Source: Flectonema sp. DT1601
Taxonomy: Eukaryota; Euglenozoa; Diplonemea; Diplonemida; Diplonemidae
Length of the DNA stretch: 64,000 nucleotides
NCBI GenBank assembly: GCA_964019425.1
Contig: OZ025841.1
Location: forward strand, 1 to 64,000
Direction: 5' to 3'
Positions within the stretch are counted from its first letter, which is position 1. Every line of letters begins with the position of its first letter. Shown here piece after piece: positions 43,104 through 54,876 of the stretch. Both the position numbers and the translations under genes were made by a program. Below the pieces are notes generated by a model that worked only from the letters and a program-made list of their open reading frames with translations, did not search any database and was not told the origin of the DNA.

Positions 43104-46100
43104 TTAAGTGTCTGGATTCTCATCAGCAATAATCTCTCTTTTGATGATCTGATGTGATGCGTGTCGAGTCAACGCTCGTACGATTAGAGCTGCTGGATCA
43201 TTATTGTTCTCGTTATTACATTGTCCTACAGCTTTTGATCTCTTCGATATCAGAGTGAGTTTCTTAGCGGCGTAGTAGTGATGAAGTTTAAAAGAATTTC
43301 GATCAGGTTCCGTATTCTTGAGATGCAGAAGACGCTCAACTTCCGATGCGTTGTCAGGGTGAACGCGGAAGAGTCGAAGAGCAAGAGCACGCTGAGCTCG
43401 TTTGTATTCAACAGTAACTTGAAATCCGCGTGGAAATGTAAAGTTAGTAGTTTCGGAACTCTGAACTGGAAGGTCAAGCATACTAAGAAATCGAATGAAA
43501 CCAGCTTCCGTACCGTCTCTCGCGTCATACTTTGCCATTCCAAGATCCATTAAAATTGATTGAGGTAAGTTTCTCAATATTCCTAAAAACACAGGCGCGG
43601 GTACGGAAGAACTGGCATTGCTATCAAAGTGCATCCACTTAGTGCGAAGTACGCTAAACAGTTCCATCTTTTCCCTGTTTTTAGTTGAGTTTTAAATAAC
43701 AAAAAATTGTGACTCACGCTACTGGTTTCGATTAGTAACAAAAGAGACATACGGAGACTTCTTGCCGTTCAGATTGTCTTCCTCTTGAAACTGGTCGAGA
43801 AGAACTGTTACAAATAAGTTCAGAACAACAAACGATCCAAGCACCATAAATAAAATAAAATAAAGAGTAGCCCAGTTGCTGCCGCAACACTCAGACTTAC
43901 AGTCAACGCTGGCATCGCAATTCGATGAAATTGTGCAGCCATCCATCACATCAGTCCATGTTTCAGTCGTAGCGATACTGTTTGTGATTAGAAATTAATA
44001 ACTAACTCTGCCAACAGTGCAAAAGGGAATAAAACACAACACAACATACGTATACAGCAACACGATAGCGTTTCCAAGATTTTTGAAGTTCGTGTGTTCA
44101 TCAAGTGTTGGATTGTTCTTTAGAGTGACTCTACCGAATAAACTGACACCTGATTGATTATAATATGTGAATGGATACAATAATGACATCGTTTACATGG
44201 GTAGGCAAATAAAACAAAAAAAACAACACACCGATAACACCGAATATAAAAAATATTACGATTAAGAAAATAGTGATGTTACCGAGAGAAGGAAGTGCGT
44301 ACATAAGTGTTGTAAATAACTTTTGAAGACCTGTTTGTGTTGTGTTGTGAATCTCGTCAAAACTAATTTCAGACAACAAAAATTTAAAACATACTTTTCG
44401 CCTTTTTTATTAATCGGAATACACGTCCGATTCTCATAACGCGAGTCCAGCTGGTTTCAACTTTAAAAATGAGACCGACCAACGATGCGACCACCAGAAG
44501 GAAATCAAATCGACACCAGTTATTTGAGAAATATGATTGCGGTCCTGATTTAGTTATTTTTGGATTCCTCCTCCTCCTCTGGTTTCGTAATCGAAAAAAA
44601 AAAACAAAAAAAAAACATCCTCAAAAATAATACAAACCTAACCCAACAATCTTAAGAGTGGCTTCAGTAGCGTAAATAACAATAAAAATAATATTACTGT
44701 TTGTGAGTGTTTTTGATATCTTATTGTTTCTATTAAAGTATAAAATGATAAAGACATACACAGTGTGCAACATATTCGTAATTTCTATTGGTTGTTCATC
44801 ATGAGAGACACACATGAAACCAATATTAAGAACAATGTTCACCATAATAAAATGATCAAAGTTTCTATGCTTTACAAGCCAACTAATAAGTTTCAAAGGT
44901 CTAGACTCGTATTGGATTAGTGGATTTCTATAAAGTTTCGTTCGGTTCATTACTTTGCAGGCGCCGAGCCAAATGTGTTGGGCATCAGAGAGCATTGCAG
45001 AGCCATCTTTCTCAGCTTTCACTTGCCCAAATTGTTCAATCAGCATACCAACGAATAGGTTAATTGCAAAGAAGCCTCCAACAATTACAAAAACAACAAA
45101 GTACAGAGACAAGAAAAGGTTTTTATCTCTTTCAAGTGGGACATCAGGATCCATTGAAGTGTCAGCTCCAGTGTACATAATCGCCGCCCAACCTTCTCCA
45201 GCAGCAACTTCAAATAACGTCAGCATTGCGACACCAACGTTATCGAAATGATATCTTGTTCTTAACCATTCTCTTGGTACTTCTTCTGTTATTATTCTAT
45301 CCCATAGTTGAACTTCCTTTGAATAAGTTTCATTACATTCTTGTCTACTTTTAATTGTTAAGTCATTGCAGTAGTAAAAAGTTCCTTTGAATATTTGAAC
45401 TCCGAGAATCGCAAATACCAACCAAATGAATGTACAGACAAGACAGACGTACGCAATCTGCGGGAGGGCAACAAACAGAGACAGGACCAGGACTCGAACA
45501 TCAGCAGATAAAATAATCAAACGAACTGCTCTGAGGGAACGAAACAGTTTGAAAGGCTCATATCCAAGACCAGCTAAAGCAGTGATGCATACAAACAAGT
45601 CAATTCGATTCCAAACATTATTTAAATATCCTCCCCGAGATACTTCAGCATCATCATCGTTACAGAACTTGTGATAACCTCCAAAAGTAACAATCTTAGC
45701 GAATGCTTCCAAAGTAAACAAAACTGTAAATACAACGTCTCCGATATTAATCATCTGTTTACGTGACGGGTCATTATCAAGAGAAGGATCATCCATCGCA
45801 AGAAACACGACGTTCAATAAAATAATAATCATAATCGCCCAGTTAAAGAATGGATGCAGAACGATGCTCGCCAACAACAACCGAAACGGATGTGTCGGAG
45901 CGAACAAATTTAATGAAGCGCCTTTCAGACCGTATTCTGCAGCAAGAGAGCTGGGTGACTGTGATCCGACTTGATTAGGACGATTGAGTTTAGAACGCAT
46001 CAATTCGATTAATGATTCAGGTTTACCTTCTCCTTGAGCTACTAATTTTAAAGAGTTTGGCCGACAGCGAGATCGTCGTCTACCTCTTCCGTATCGATTC

Positions 46101-49100
46101 GCAGAGCTGGCCCGCGGTGAGCCGCAATGAGATCCCTCAGCTCCCATATCACCAAATCGAAAAGGGTCAACCACATCATCCTCAGGACTTGTAAGATGAT
46201 GTCTTGCTATTCTTAATGAACCTAACTCAGTGTCATTGTCATTCACTTGCTCTTCACTCTGTTGGATTGCAGTTAGTGGTGGCTCTTCAGCAGGCTGAGA
46301 GATGCCTTCGAAGTCTGTTGAACTCTTAACCGGACCTTTATCGACATCGGTAGAATCATTGCCGCTTTCTGGAGGGTTGTCGTTTGGAGTGGGAGGAGTC
46401 TCGTTGGGGTTCTCATCTGGTGATGATGTTTTTATTTCAAAAGAGATTACTGATTTTGGAGGAGCTAAAGGATTAATATTTCCAGTTCGAGGGCTGGTGA
46501 TACCAACTCGTCCAATACGTGTTCTTGTTGATCTCTCCTTTGGATGAGGGACAGCACTCGCAAAACTAGCCCCCGACGATGTCGCAGATAGAGTGGGTTC
46601 AGCTTTCTTCTCTGCAGTATCCGAACGGTACGGCACTGTCTTCGCTTCCTCATTTGTATTACTTCCAACAATCTCCTTCCGTTGTTTATTCTGATCTTGT
46701 AGTAATCGCTCTAAGTCTTTTATAACTGCTGGAGGTTGAACTTCAGGATCCATTGCAATGACGTCTCTCTCAGCCCTCCTCCGACTAGCTTCACTAAAGT
46801 TATAAATTAAAATAGCAACAAACAGGTTTAGTAACATATAATTACCAAACACAAACAGCACGATGAAGTAAGCTGAGCCAACGAACCAGGACGTTCCTTG
46901 AATTCCTCTTTTCATAATTGTTGCCCAGCTCTCTCCGGTGATGACAACGAAAACCGTGAGGAGAGATTGTGGAAAGGATTCGAATGTTGAGCGCTCTTCA
47001 GCAGAGTAGTCCATCGGAGCCCTCTGCGGAGGAAGATCAAACTTCCCACTAAATAGTTGAAGACCAAGTATTCCAAATATAAATATAAATAAAAGCATTA
47101 TTAAGAATAAATAAGTAACACTAATAATTGATTCAACAATCGTTTCGAGAAGTACTCGCAGACCTTCAAGACCTTGAGCCACACGAGCAACTCTTGTTAA
47201 TCGAAAAACTCGAAACGCAGACATCGCCCCACCCACACCTCCCCCATCAGACCCGGCAACGACACCTAAAATAACTTCGGGGATACTCACTACTACGAGT
47301 ATGAAATCAAAAACGTTATAACGATCTTTGAAATATTCTTTCTTTAACGCGACTATCTTTATACCACACTCCGCAGCGAATAACATCGTACACCAGAAAT
47401 TAGTCTCGTCGAGTACGTTCTTTAATTCCTTTTCCATATCGTGATGATCAATTGCCAGACAGAGAACATTCGTAACGGTGACGAGTAACATAAACCATCG
47501 AAATACTTTGTGGCGGACAAATAAAGACAGAGCATCTAACTCTGCTGGGACTACGGGAACAGAGACAGTGTCGCTGGTAATTCGAGTTCGGAAGGAGGAC
47601 GCAGATCGCATAGAACGCTTTGCAGTTAACACTCTTTCAAAGTCGAGTCCATTTTGACCATCTGCATGCAACGTATCTGAAGGCTGCTCTGATTGTTGTT
47701 GTTGTGATAACGATTCACTTGTTTGAGATCTCCTCTTCAACTCATCGCTGTGCCTCGAACTTCCCGCAGTTGAAGTCGACAACCGATGAGGAATAACTGA
47801 AATATTTTCACCAACGAAGTCCTTCGACTGTTTAGGTGTGTAGGGAGGGTCTGTTACAAGTAAAGGTCCCTGGCGGTCAAAGGCTGCGTCTGCTGCTTCT
47901 AATTCCGCATCAACTCTCCTTTTGAGTGTGATAAACTTGATAGTCGAAGTAGTAAACCTTTCTTCCTTGTCCTTCAAGTGAAACATTGGAAGTGGAGTCG
48001 AGCGTTCAATTGGTGTTTGAAAGTCGTGGATTTCGTGGAGGACTTCCCAATCGTCACCGTGAGTGCCTTCAATGCGCCAAGAGACTGGATCACATTGTGG
48101 AGCATCTCTCGCAGTTACAAAACAATATTCTTCAATCTCTACGGGGGTCTTGAACTGAATCACAAGTTCCTTTAAGTTCAAGTCTGTCCATTTTGTTTCT
48201 GGATTACCATCGAGTACGTTCTGTGGTTCATCATCTACTGGATTATCACCATCAGGATTGTGAGCAATCGCATGAATTAAATTTATTTCTTCTCCATCAG
48301 TTGAGTTGAAAACAAGACATGCGATTTGAATGGCGTCCAGAATTTGTGCGTCAGCCTCATCAGAAAAGACACTACTGAGGATTGCCAACACCAAGTTGAT
48401 ACAAAAGTAAGCCCCGACTATTGTTAGTATCACAAAATATATAAAACTCACAAACCCAACAGTGTCTTGAGCCTTGTGCATATCTTCTGGCCAGTCATCG
48501 AGAGCGATGATTTTAAACACGAGGAGGAGGGCACCCACAACGTTATCGAAGTTTAGAATTTCATCTTTAAAGTCTCCTCTCAAACACTCTTGTGGAAGTA
48601 TCACTCCATTCGTATGACAAGCTCGTCCTCTACCGCAGGGACGAGAAGAGTCGTTTAATACAATCCGAGGGAGGTCTGGAGGATTCACAACGTGGCATCT
48701 CTGATGCCATTTCCCTGCAAACATCCCAACTCCAGTTATTGCGAATATGATCATCAAAAATGAAAGCAACAAAAAGACTTCCAAAAGAGTAGGCAGCGAC
48801 ATAATAATTGAATTCATAATTGTTCTCATCCCTGGAACACGAGATATGGTCCGAAGTGGTCTAATCACGCGAACCAGTCGGAGAATTGTGAAGTTCCCCA
48901 TGCCGGGAATGAATGATGAAAACCCAGCGAGTACGACAATGAAATCAATAATATTCCAAGTACTTCTTAAATAAGCATGGTCATGATGAACAAGTCCAAT
49001 TGCAGCTACCTTTGAAAGTAGCTCGAGGGTGAATGCTGTTTGAAAAAGGTATTCAGAGACTACTAAAAACTGTTGCAAGTCGTCGTTGTCTTTGGTTGCT

Positions 49101-49573
49101 GGAATGTCCATCGCAAGAGTGATGGAGTTTGCGATTATTGCTGCGAGGGTTCCGTTTTCCATTGTTTTGGAATTTATGAAGTCGAACATCCGAATTCGAA
49201 ATCCATTCAAAGGACCCAAACAAATACAAGAATTCTCTGATGTGTTGTACGTCTCTCTCTCTCCACGAAACAACATCCCCGCCTCAAGCATCTCAGGATC
49301 AACTAAAGTGATCGCATCAACAAGTTTCTGACTCCCAAGAACATGGCGACGTTTTCTTCCCTTTGAGAATCGAGAGAAGCTGTCGTCTCTCGGTTGCTTT
49401 TCTGGTACTTTTAAAAGATCGCGAGACATTAATATGCAAAGAGCTTCAGAACTATCTGCTGGTGGTGCTGAAGAAGCAGACGAGCGCATTTCTCGAGTGG
49501 CAGAAATTACTTTCTTATCATCCGATTGCGGCTGTTCTGCGGGTTGCTCTTCTGCTGCATCTTGTCGTGACAT
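43104..49573 (-). CDS. Four-domain voltage-gated cation (Ca2+-type) channel with an F5/8C-like domain in the I-II loop; six 3' introns
   Basis: About 2005 aa after splicing. Four 6-TM repeats are present, each with an S4 helix (e.g. ILRLVRVIRPLR, FRVFRLTRVARV, LRAVRLIIL, RVMRIGRVFRLIKK). The filter residues by alignment are D (ALDDW), E (TGESW), E (AAGEGW) and E (TTETW), i.e. DEEE, close to the EEEE of calcium channels. Residues about 429-551, in the cytosolic I-II loop, match an F5/8 type C/discoidin fold (NVLDGNPETKWTD, TARDAPQCDPVSWRIEG). The C-terminus has the KWMHFDSNAS post-S6 region of calcium channels. Exons by frame and splice signals: 49573-44760, 44696-44638, 44544-44395, 44330-44232, 44149-44050, 43977-43753, 43674-43104; total coding length divides by three. 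Donors are mostly GTATGT, acceptors mostly ACAG. Start chosen at MSRQDAAE, 11 nt after CCGTTTAG. Confidence 0.93.
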
Positions 49574-49859
49574 AAGAAGTGAAACTAAACGGAATGAACT
49601 ACCCTTTTCGAAGAGCCATAATGTTACTGTTTTATTATCATCAACCCAGTGGGGGTGATAGGGGAGTTGTCTGAAGGGGGAATTAAAATTTATAAAAGTA
49701 TTAAATTTACTATTCTCAATTAACAATAATTGTTTGAAATCTAACGGCAACAGGCGCTGAAACATCGCCTGGCAATGCTACGACTACCCCCGGAAATCTA
49801 AAGGGGTGACGGATACTAAACTTATATAACACAAACAAATACTACAGACAATGAGCTGT

Positions 49860-52800
49860 TTAGTCTTTCAACCAAATACGAATATATTTTCCTTCTGAGC
49901 AGATGAATCTTTTATAATCGCATTGAAATGATAAAGAAGGATTTGGATAACTATTATGAAACAGGTCTGCCATTTGTAAAGTTGAGATGTCCCAACTTCT
50001 AATCTTACAATCAGCACCAGTTGTAATAATATAATTATCAACAATCTGAACAGCGAGAATATCATCACCGGTTCCGTGAATTGTTACGGAAGTTCCCTGC
50101 GCCATATCCCAAACGTTAACATCTCCGGCATTGCCGCAGGAGATTATCAAATCAGTATTAGCCGTCAGGCAACATATTCCACCGTACTCATCTCGCATGG
50201 CTTTTGTCATCGTTCCAGCTTCGACATCCCAAATAAATATCCAACCCCACTCAGCAGATATCAAAAGAGGACCGTCGAGGTGCATGCTGATGATTTCATT
50301 CCGATGGCCTTTCAAAACAACAACTGACACCTCCTTTCCAGGACTTGAAACATCCCAAACATGAATAGTAGTATCACGACCACCTGATGCTAACATATTG
50401 TGACTCAGAGACAAACAACTGACTGCTCCCCTGTGAGTCTGAAGAATCGACAACTGCTGCGCCGTTTCAGATTCGTATCTTCGAATTGTTGTATCAGACG
50501 AACAGGAAAAGATATCAAATTCGTGAGGCTCCTTACCAGTCGGAAGGAATACAACATCATTACAAGAAGCGGTGTGATCTCTAATAGTGTGCATTAGTAG
50601 TAAAGACTCAACATCCCATAACTGAACCCAACCATTCTTATGAGTAGTGACTACAGTATTTATATGATAACGAACCTTAACAACTTCAAGACCTGTATCA
50701 AGTACAATAGGTGAAACAGGTATCCAAGTATAACGTGATTGTGATGGATTGAATACTTGTTTTGGTCGTTTGTACTTTGAAAGGATCGCTTTCGAATCAG
50801 CTGGGTCACCACTTCTGTCTTCCATAATCTCCCTCGTGATTTCAATTATTTGGAGTGTGTGCCCAGATACGATTTTTTCTTTTGCTCTGACCTTCTGTCG
50901 AAGTCTTCCAACTTCAATATTCTCATCGTCGAGTGATTCTTCGAACTCCCTCGTCATCTCCTTCTTCAATGGCTCCCAAATCCTGTCAATCGTTTCCTGT
51001 TTTCTACGCTCTTCTAACTCGGGTGTGGATCCGTGAAGTAGTTTCTTATTAATCTCATCCATCAACTCCTTCTTAGTCCTCAGAGGGATAAGTTGAAATC
51101 TCCATCCAGGATTCCTTATTAAATTGAGTCGTTCTTCGATCTTTTGACCGGCAGCTAGTTGTCGGAGAACAATCCGTTTGTGTGTCCCGTCATTTAAATA
51201 AGACTGCAGCTTTACAATAGTTTCTACAACTCTATCAAGTTGAGATGATGAAGTAAAGTGAAGAAGCAAGTCATGTTCTTGTTCTAATCGCAGACCAATC
51301 TTTGAACCTCCGGAATCTAAAAAGCAATCAACCAAGTCAAGTACGTCGATACATCTTCTTATCGCACCTTCCATATCACAAATATATAAACAGCGATCAG
51401 ATATTAAAAGGTAGCGATTGTGGTGGTGCTTCTTTCCTATACCAGTTTTTGTTATAACGGACTCAAAACAATAAAGAACTGTTTCACATGCATCTCGGAA
51501 CTGATCGCGGAGGTGACCAGGAACTGCAGCAAGTTTGAGACCCGTTCGAGGATCAAGCTCCAGTTCGTCGATTGATAAGAAACCTTTCTCAGGGAGGAGA
51601 ACGCCGTTGACGAGGAGGGCACCTTCGACTTCGAAGGTGTCGTCAGTCGTTATTTCAGATTTTTCTTCGATTTCTTCAACATGTTGTGTGTGCAGAGTCT
51701 GGTCGTATTCCTTCCAAGGTCCGTGGATTCCACTTATCGATCCATAATCTGATAAATATCCCAACCCTGCTTCAAGGTTAGCCTTCTCCATCCAATTTAG
51801 TACTTCATCTCGTTCTTGTCCTTGTTCTTGAAGTTGGTCGTATAAATATGTTTTCTCTTGTAGAACATCGTGTTGATTATTAAGATCTGCAAGACTGTCT
51901 TCTAACGCTTCGACTAGTCTTCCGAGTGGAACCGACTCCGGGAGGACTAAAGAACTTGGCATTGGAATATTCTTTCCGTAGAAAGTATTTTTTATTCGAA
52001 GAGTAAGATCCCCAAGTGTAGCACCCGCCGGTTGTTGTGTTTCAAAAAGCTGTTGCTGCAACAGCTGGAGCTCGTCTTCCATTTCGTTAATTTGATTTTG
52101 TTTTGCTTTCGCTTCTTGCATCTCATCTTCTGTTAGTAGTCGTCCGTTCTTTTTAATAACGCGGTTCTCAACTTCTTTCACTTTTCCTTTCAGTTTTTCA
52201 ATAAATCTTTCATTCGATTTCATCTTTCTATTGTTTTCTGATAGTTCCTTCTCCAGATTGGCCATCTGTCGGAGTTGTCGTTTTGTTGCGTCTTCGGCTT
52301 CAACTCGTTGCATTTCAATGGCGTTCAAAGCCCTCTCTTTTTCAGTTAGCCGGGCTGATGCTTTGACACCAACAGGTCCAGAACCGGCTTCTTGACGAAT
52401 ATGTTGAACACCTCTTTGAGGAAGAACATTTACATTAAAGTGATCAGGTCGTTTTAAAGAAAACTTCTCATTATTGAATGATGAGATGGTTTCTTTTCGA
52501 AGTGTGACCGCATGAGACACCGTTCGGTAGGCTGTTTGAATAGTTTCGATGAGTTCATTGCAATCAGTTTCTGAATATAATTTAATAAGAAGATCGTACT
52601 CAGTCGGAATAACAAACAACACTTGTTCCGGATATTCCTCCGAAGTTACAATTCGAGCAACTGATCGAAGTTTGGTGCAGCGTCCAATTTTCCCATCAGG
52701 TACTCCACATAAAAAGAGAGAGGTGTCGGTTACTATTAGTGCTCTGTTTCCGAGATGTCTTCCTTTGTAAGTTATTTGAGTAACGTCATCAATCCAATAA

Positions 52801-53723
52801 ATAATTACCCCCGTCATGGTTGACAGAGCACCACCAACTTCCCATATTGGGAGACCGTTGTTGGCGTCGATACCAATTCTCTTTTTAATAATTTGAGAGT
52901 TATTTGGTATTGAAAGACTTGGCGGAACGTTTTCCTTCCCGTAACTCTCTTCTCCTCCCTGAGATGGAAATCCCTGAGATGGATAGCTGTCTTTCCCGAC
53001 TCCTCCCTGAGATGGATAGCTGTCTTTCCCGATTCCTCCCTGAGATGGATAGCTGTCTTTCCCGACAAACGAACCTCCGAATGTAACCACGCTGTTTACT
53101 CTCTCACCCAATCCTGGGATCGCTAAACTTGTTTCAAGCATCGGGTCATTCGGAACATCAAGTGTCTGCTTTCGAGTAACTCCACCTGGCGGCAATAACC
53201 ATCTCCCAGACTGCGCTCTTGATGCGGGGATCGCCTCGTCACCTTCATTATTGCTTACTTGGGATGCTCTTCCTAAAGTTGGAGAATCTGCTGCTGTAGA
53301 TACGCTATTGGACCCCCCACCGAATCCAGGAATGGATAATCCTTTTGAAAGAGAATTTAATGGATCTGAAGTATTCACTTCTTTATTAGAGGATCCACTT
53401 CCCCTACTCCCAAGTAGTACTCCCCACTGACCAGCAGCTCCTGTGTTATGACCACTCACTGGATTAGATGGCTTTCTGTCTGAGTATGGTGTGGCAACAC
53501 TCTCCGTCCTTTCACCGAGTGGTAGAGAATACGCTGCGAGGCCACTATAAGTGTCGCCCATCGACCGTCTAGTAGATGAGAGAGCTTCGGACTGACGTCT
53601 TTCAGACGAAGGAGTGTCGGGCATCTCCGACCGACGTCTTTCAGGCGAAGGAGAAGGAGTTTTCAACTCATCGAGTGTAATGATGTCGTTATCTCCGATA
53701 TTTAACCCTTTGAAAGGGTTCAT
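49860..53723 (-). CDS. Large PH-like / coiled-coil / WD40 protein, unknown function
   Basis: 1287 aa. Residues 1-290 are Ser/Pro/Gly-rich and disordered, with (S/P)ERRxSE repeats and a short KDSYPSQGG repeat. About 300-418 is a PH-like (TH1-like) domain (NRALIVTDTSLFLCG), followed by a coiled coil at about 460-560. A second PH-like domain lies at about 727-854 (NRYLLISDRCLYICD). About 994-1287 is a WD40 propeller with clear blades (CLSLSHNMLASGGRDTTIHV, IISAEW-type, GTGDDILAVQIVDNYIITTG). A scaffold near membrane or cytoskeleton is likely. The two PH-like copies share an arrangement and look like an internal duplication. Start at MNPFKGL: the acceptor TTCCCCTATCAG ends 14 nt upstream. It lies 286 nt upstream of the channel gene. 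Confidence 0.88.
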   Translation of the reverse strand: MNPFKGLNIGDNDIITLDELKTPSPSPERRRSEMPDTPSSERRQSEALSSTRRSMGDTYSGLAAYSLPLGERTESVATPYSDRKPSNPVSGHNTGAAGQWGVLLGSRGSGSSNKEVNTSDPLNSLSKGLSIPGFGGGSNSVSTAADSPTLGRASQVSNNEGDEAIPASRAQSGRWLLPPGGVTRKQTLDVPNDPMLETSLAIPGLGERVNSVVTFGGSFVGKDSYPSQGGIGKDSYPSQGGVGKDSYPSQGFPSQGGEESYGKENVPPSLSIPNNSQIIKKRIGIDANNGLPIWEVGGALSTMTGVIIYWIDDVTQITYKGRHLGNRALIVTDTSLFLCGVPDGKIGRCTKLRSVARIVTSEEYPEQVLFVIPTEYDLLIKLYSETDCNELIETIQTAYRTVSHAVTLRKETISSFNNEKFSLKRPDHFNVNVLPQRGVQHIRQEAGSGPVGVKASARLTEKERALNAIEMQRVEAEDATKRQLRQMANLEKELSENNRKMKSNERFIEKLKGKVKEVENRVIKKNGRLLTEDEMQEAKAKQNQINEMEDELQLLQQQLFETQQPAGATLGDLTLRIKNTFYGKNIPMPSSLVLPESVPLGRLVEALEDSLADLNNQHDVLQEKTYLYDQLQEQGQERDEVLNWMEKANLEAGLGYLSDYGSISGIHGPWKEYDQTLHTQHVEEIEEKSEITTDDTFEVEGALLVNGVLLPEKGFLSIDELELDPRTGLKLAAVPGHLRDQFRDACETVLYCFESVITKTGIGKKHHHNRYLLISDRCLYICDMEGAIRRCIDVLDLVDCFLDSGGSKIGLRLEQEHDLLLHFTSSSQLDRVVETIVKLQSYLNDGTHKRIVLRQLAAGQKIEERLNLIRNPGWRFQLIPLRTKKELMDEINKKLLHGSTPELEERRKQETIDRIWEPLKKEMTREFEESLDDENIEVGRLRQKVRAKEKIVSGHTLQIIEITREIMEDRSGDPADSKAILSKYKRPKQVFNPSQSRYTWIPVSPIVLDTGLEVVKVRYHINTVVTTHKNGWVQLWDVESLLLMHTIRDHTASCNDVVFLPTGKEPHEFDIFSCSSDTTIRRYESETAQQLSILQTHRGAVSCLSLSHNMLASGGRDTTIHVWDVSSPGKEVSVVVLKGHRNEIISMHLDGPLLISAEWGWIFIWDVEAGTMTKAMRDEYGGICCLTANTDLIISCGNAGDVNVWDMAQGTSVTIHGTGDDILAVQIVDNYIITTGADCKIRSWDISTLQMADLFHNSYPNPSLSFQCDYKRFICSEGKYIRIWLKD
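52950..53065. repeat. Coding 30-bp tandem repeat (GKDSYPSQGG)
   Basis: Three near-identical 30-bp units and a partial fourth inside the N-terminal disordered part of the WD40 gene, encoding (I/V)GKDSYPSQGG. Units differ by very few bases, so the expansion is recent. Confidence 0.88.
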
Positions 53724-53904
53724 ATTTACACAACAACCTGATAGGGGAATTATATTTATCCAACACAATAATAATTAACTACCAGTAATAAGAATACTCT
53801 TTTAACTATTCACATTCGAGGATTCGTAGAATCGCTTGAAGTTGTTTTGAACAAAATGTTGAAGAACCAAAACAGAACTTAAGAGAGAAGTAGGTTCAGC
53901 AGTG

Positions 53905-54406
53905 CTACGTGCACTCAAGAACAAGTCCTGGTCCAGTTCCGTTGTAAAACTTCCCGTGCCAGTGTTTTCCGCCCACATCACGATAGACGCCTTCTCCGTG
54001 CATTAGTCCGCACCTCCAGTTGCCAGAGTACTGGCTACCGTTTGGCCATAAGTAGCTTCCTTGACCTTCGTACTTATTTCTTAACCAAAAACCGTCATAC
54101 TTTGCTGAGTTAACAAAATTGAAAACTCCCTCACCTTCCATTGCGTCTTCTACCCAATTGCCTTCATAAACATTTCCATTTTCAGTCATCTTCCCAGTTC
54201 CGTGGCGTTTTATCGCTTTTTCTCCAGCTTCGCTAGCGATGAGGACCCACTGTCCTTCGTACCTGTTTGGAAGATGATTAATGAGATTCGTCCTGAAGAC
54301 TATTCAGAGAGATGATGACATACCGCGAACCGTCTTCGAAAACATATGTCCCCGACCCCTCTTCGGGGTCTTCTGGTTCTGCAGGCGCGTTCTTCTTGGG
54401 AGGCAT
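53905..54406 (-). CDS. MORN-repeat protein with one 61-nt intron
   Basis: 146 aa from two exons, 54406-54324 and 54262-53905; the intron has GTATGT and AAACAG ends, and the joined length is a multiple of three. Exon 1 encodes MPPKKNAPAEPEDPEEG and the first part of a MORN repeat, which continues across the junction as FEDGSR-YEGQW. About five MORN repeats follow (GNVYEGNWVEDAMEGEG, AKYDGFWLRNKYEGQGS, SQYSGNWRCGLMHGEG, KHWHGKFYNGTGPG). Such small MORN proteins are common in axonemes and at membrane-cytoskeleton contacts. The acceptor GTGTCACCCCAG ends 11 nt before the ATG. The intron was inferred from repeat continuity; the second exon alone would start mid-repeat. Confidence 0.88.
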
Positions 54407-54876
54407 ATTGAACTGAACTGGGGTGACACAATAAGGTATATCAATAATAAAAACACTTCACTTTTATTATGTGTAATATTCCAACTCCAACCGTTGGATA
54501 GAATCAGTGGAGTTGTTGGTAGCCAGAGACTTATTGTCAACAACTTATTGTTATAAAAACTGATACACTTGTTTGTTGTGAATCAGACACCAATTACATT
54601 TCAAGGGTCTACTTTGTAATTATAATTGATGCTTATTGTTGAAAAAATAAATATAAATTGCACAAAGAGTTATTAAACAAAAATAAAGTGCTCCTTACAG
54701 TGGGACAGACTGCTCAACACTGTGAGGGCAACAACAAACAAACAAAAAAAAAAAAAAAAAAAAAAAAGAATATGTTAATGTCGCAACAAGAATTGTGTGT
54801 GTGTTGTGTGTTACTCAGAATATGAGATAAATAATTCAATTTTTTTTAATTTTTTTCCAGAAAACCATCAGTAGCT

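Noticed and set aside
44331-44394. Shorter intron ending at TTAG near 44363
   Set aside because: Using that AG shifts the frame. The AG at 44331 restores AKSLQKLFTT, which fits the S4-S5 linker.
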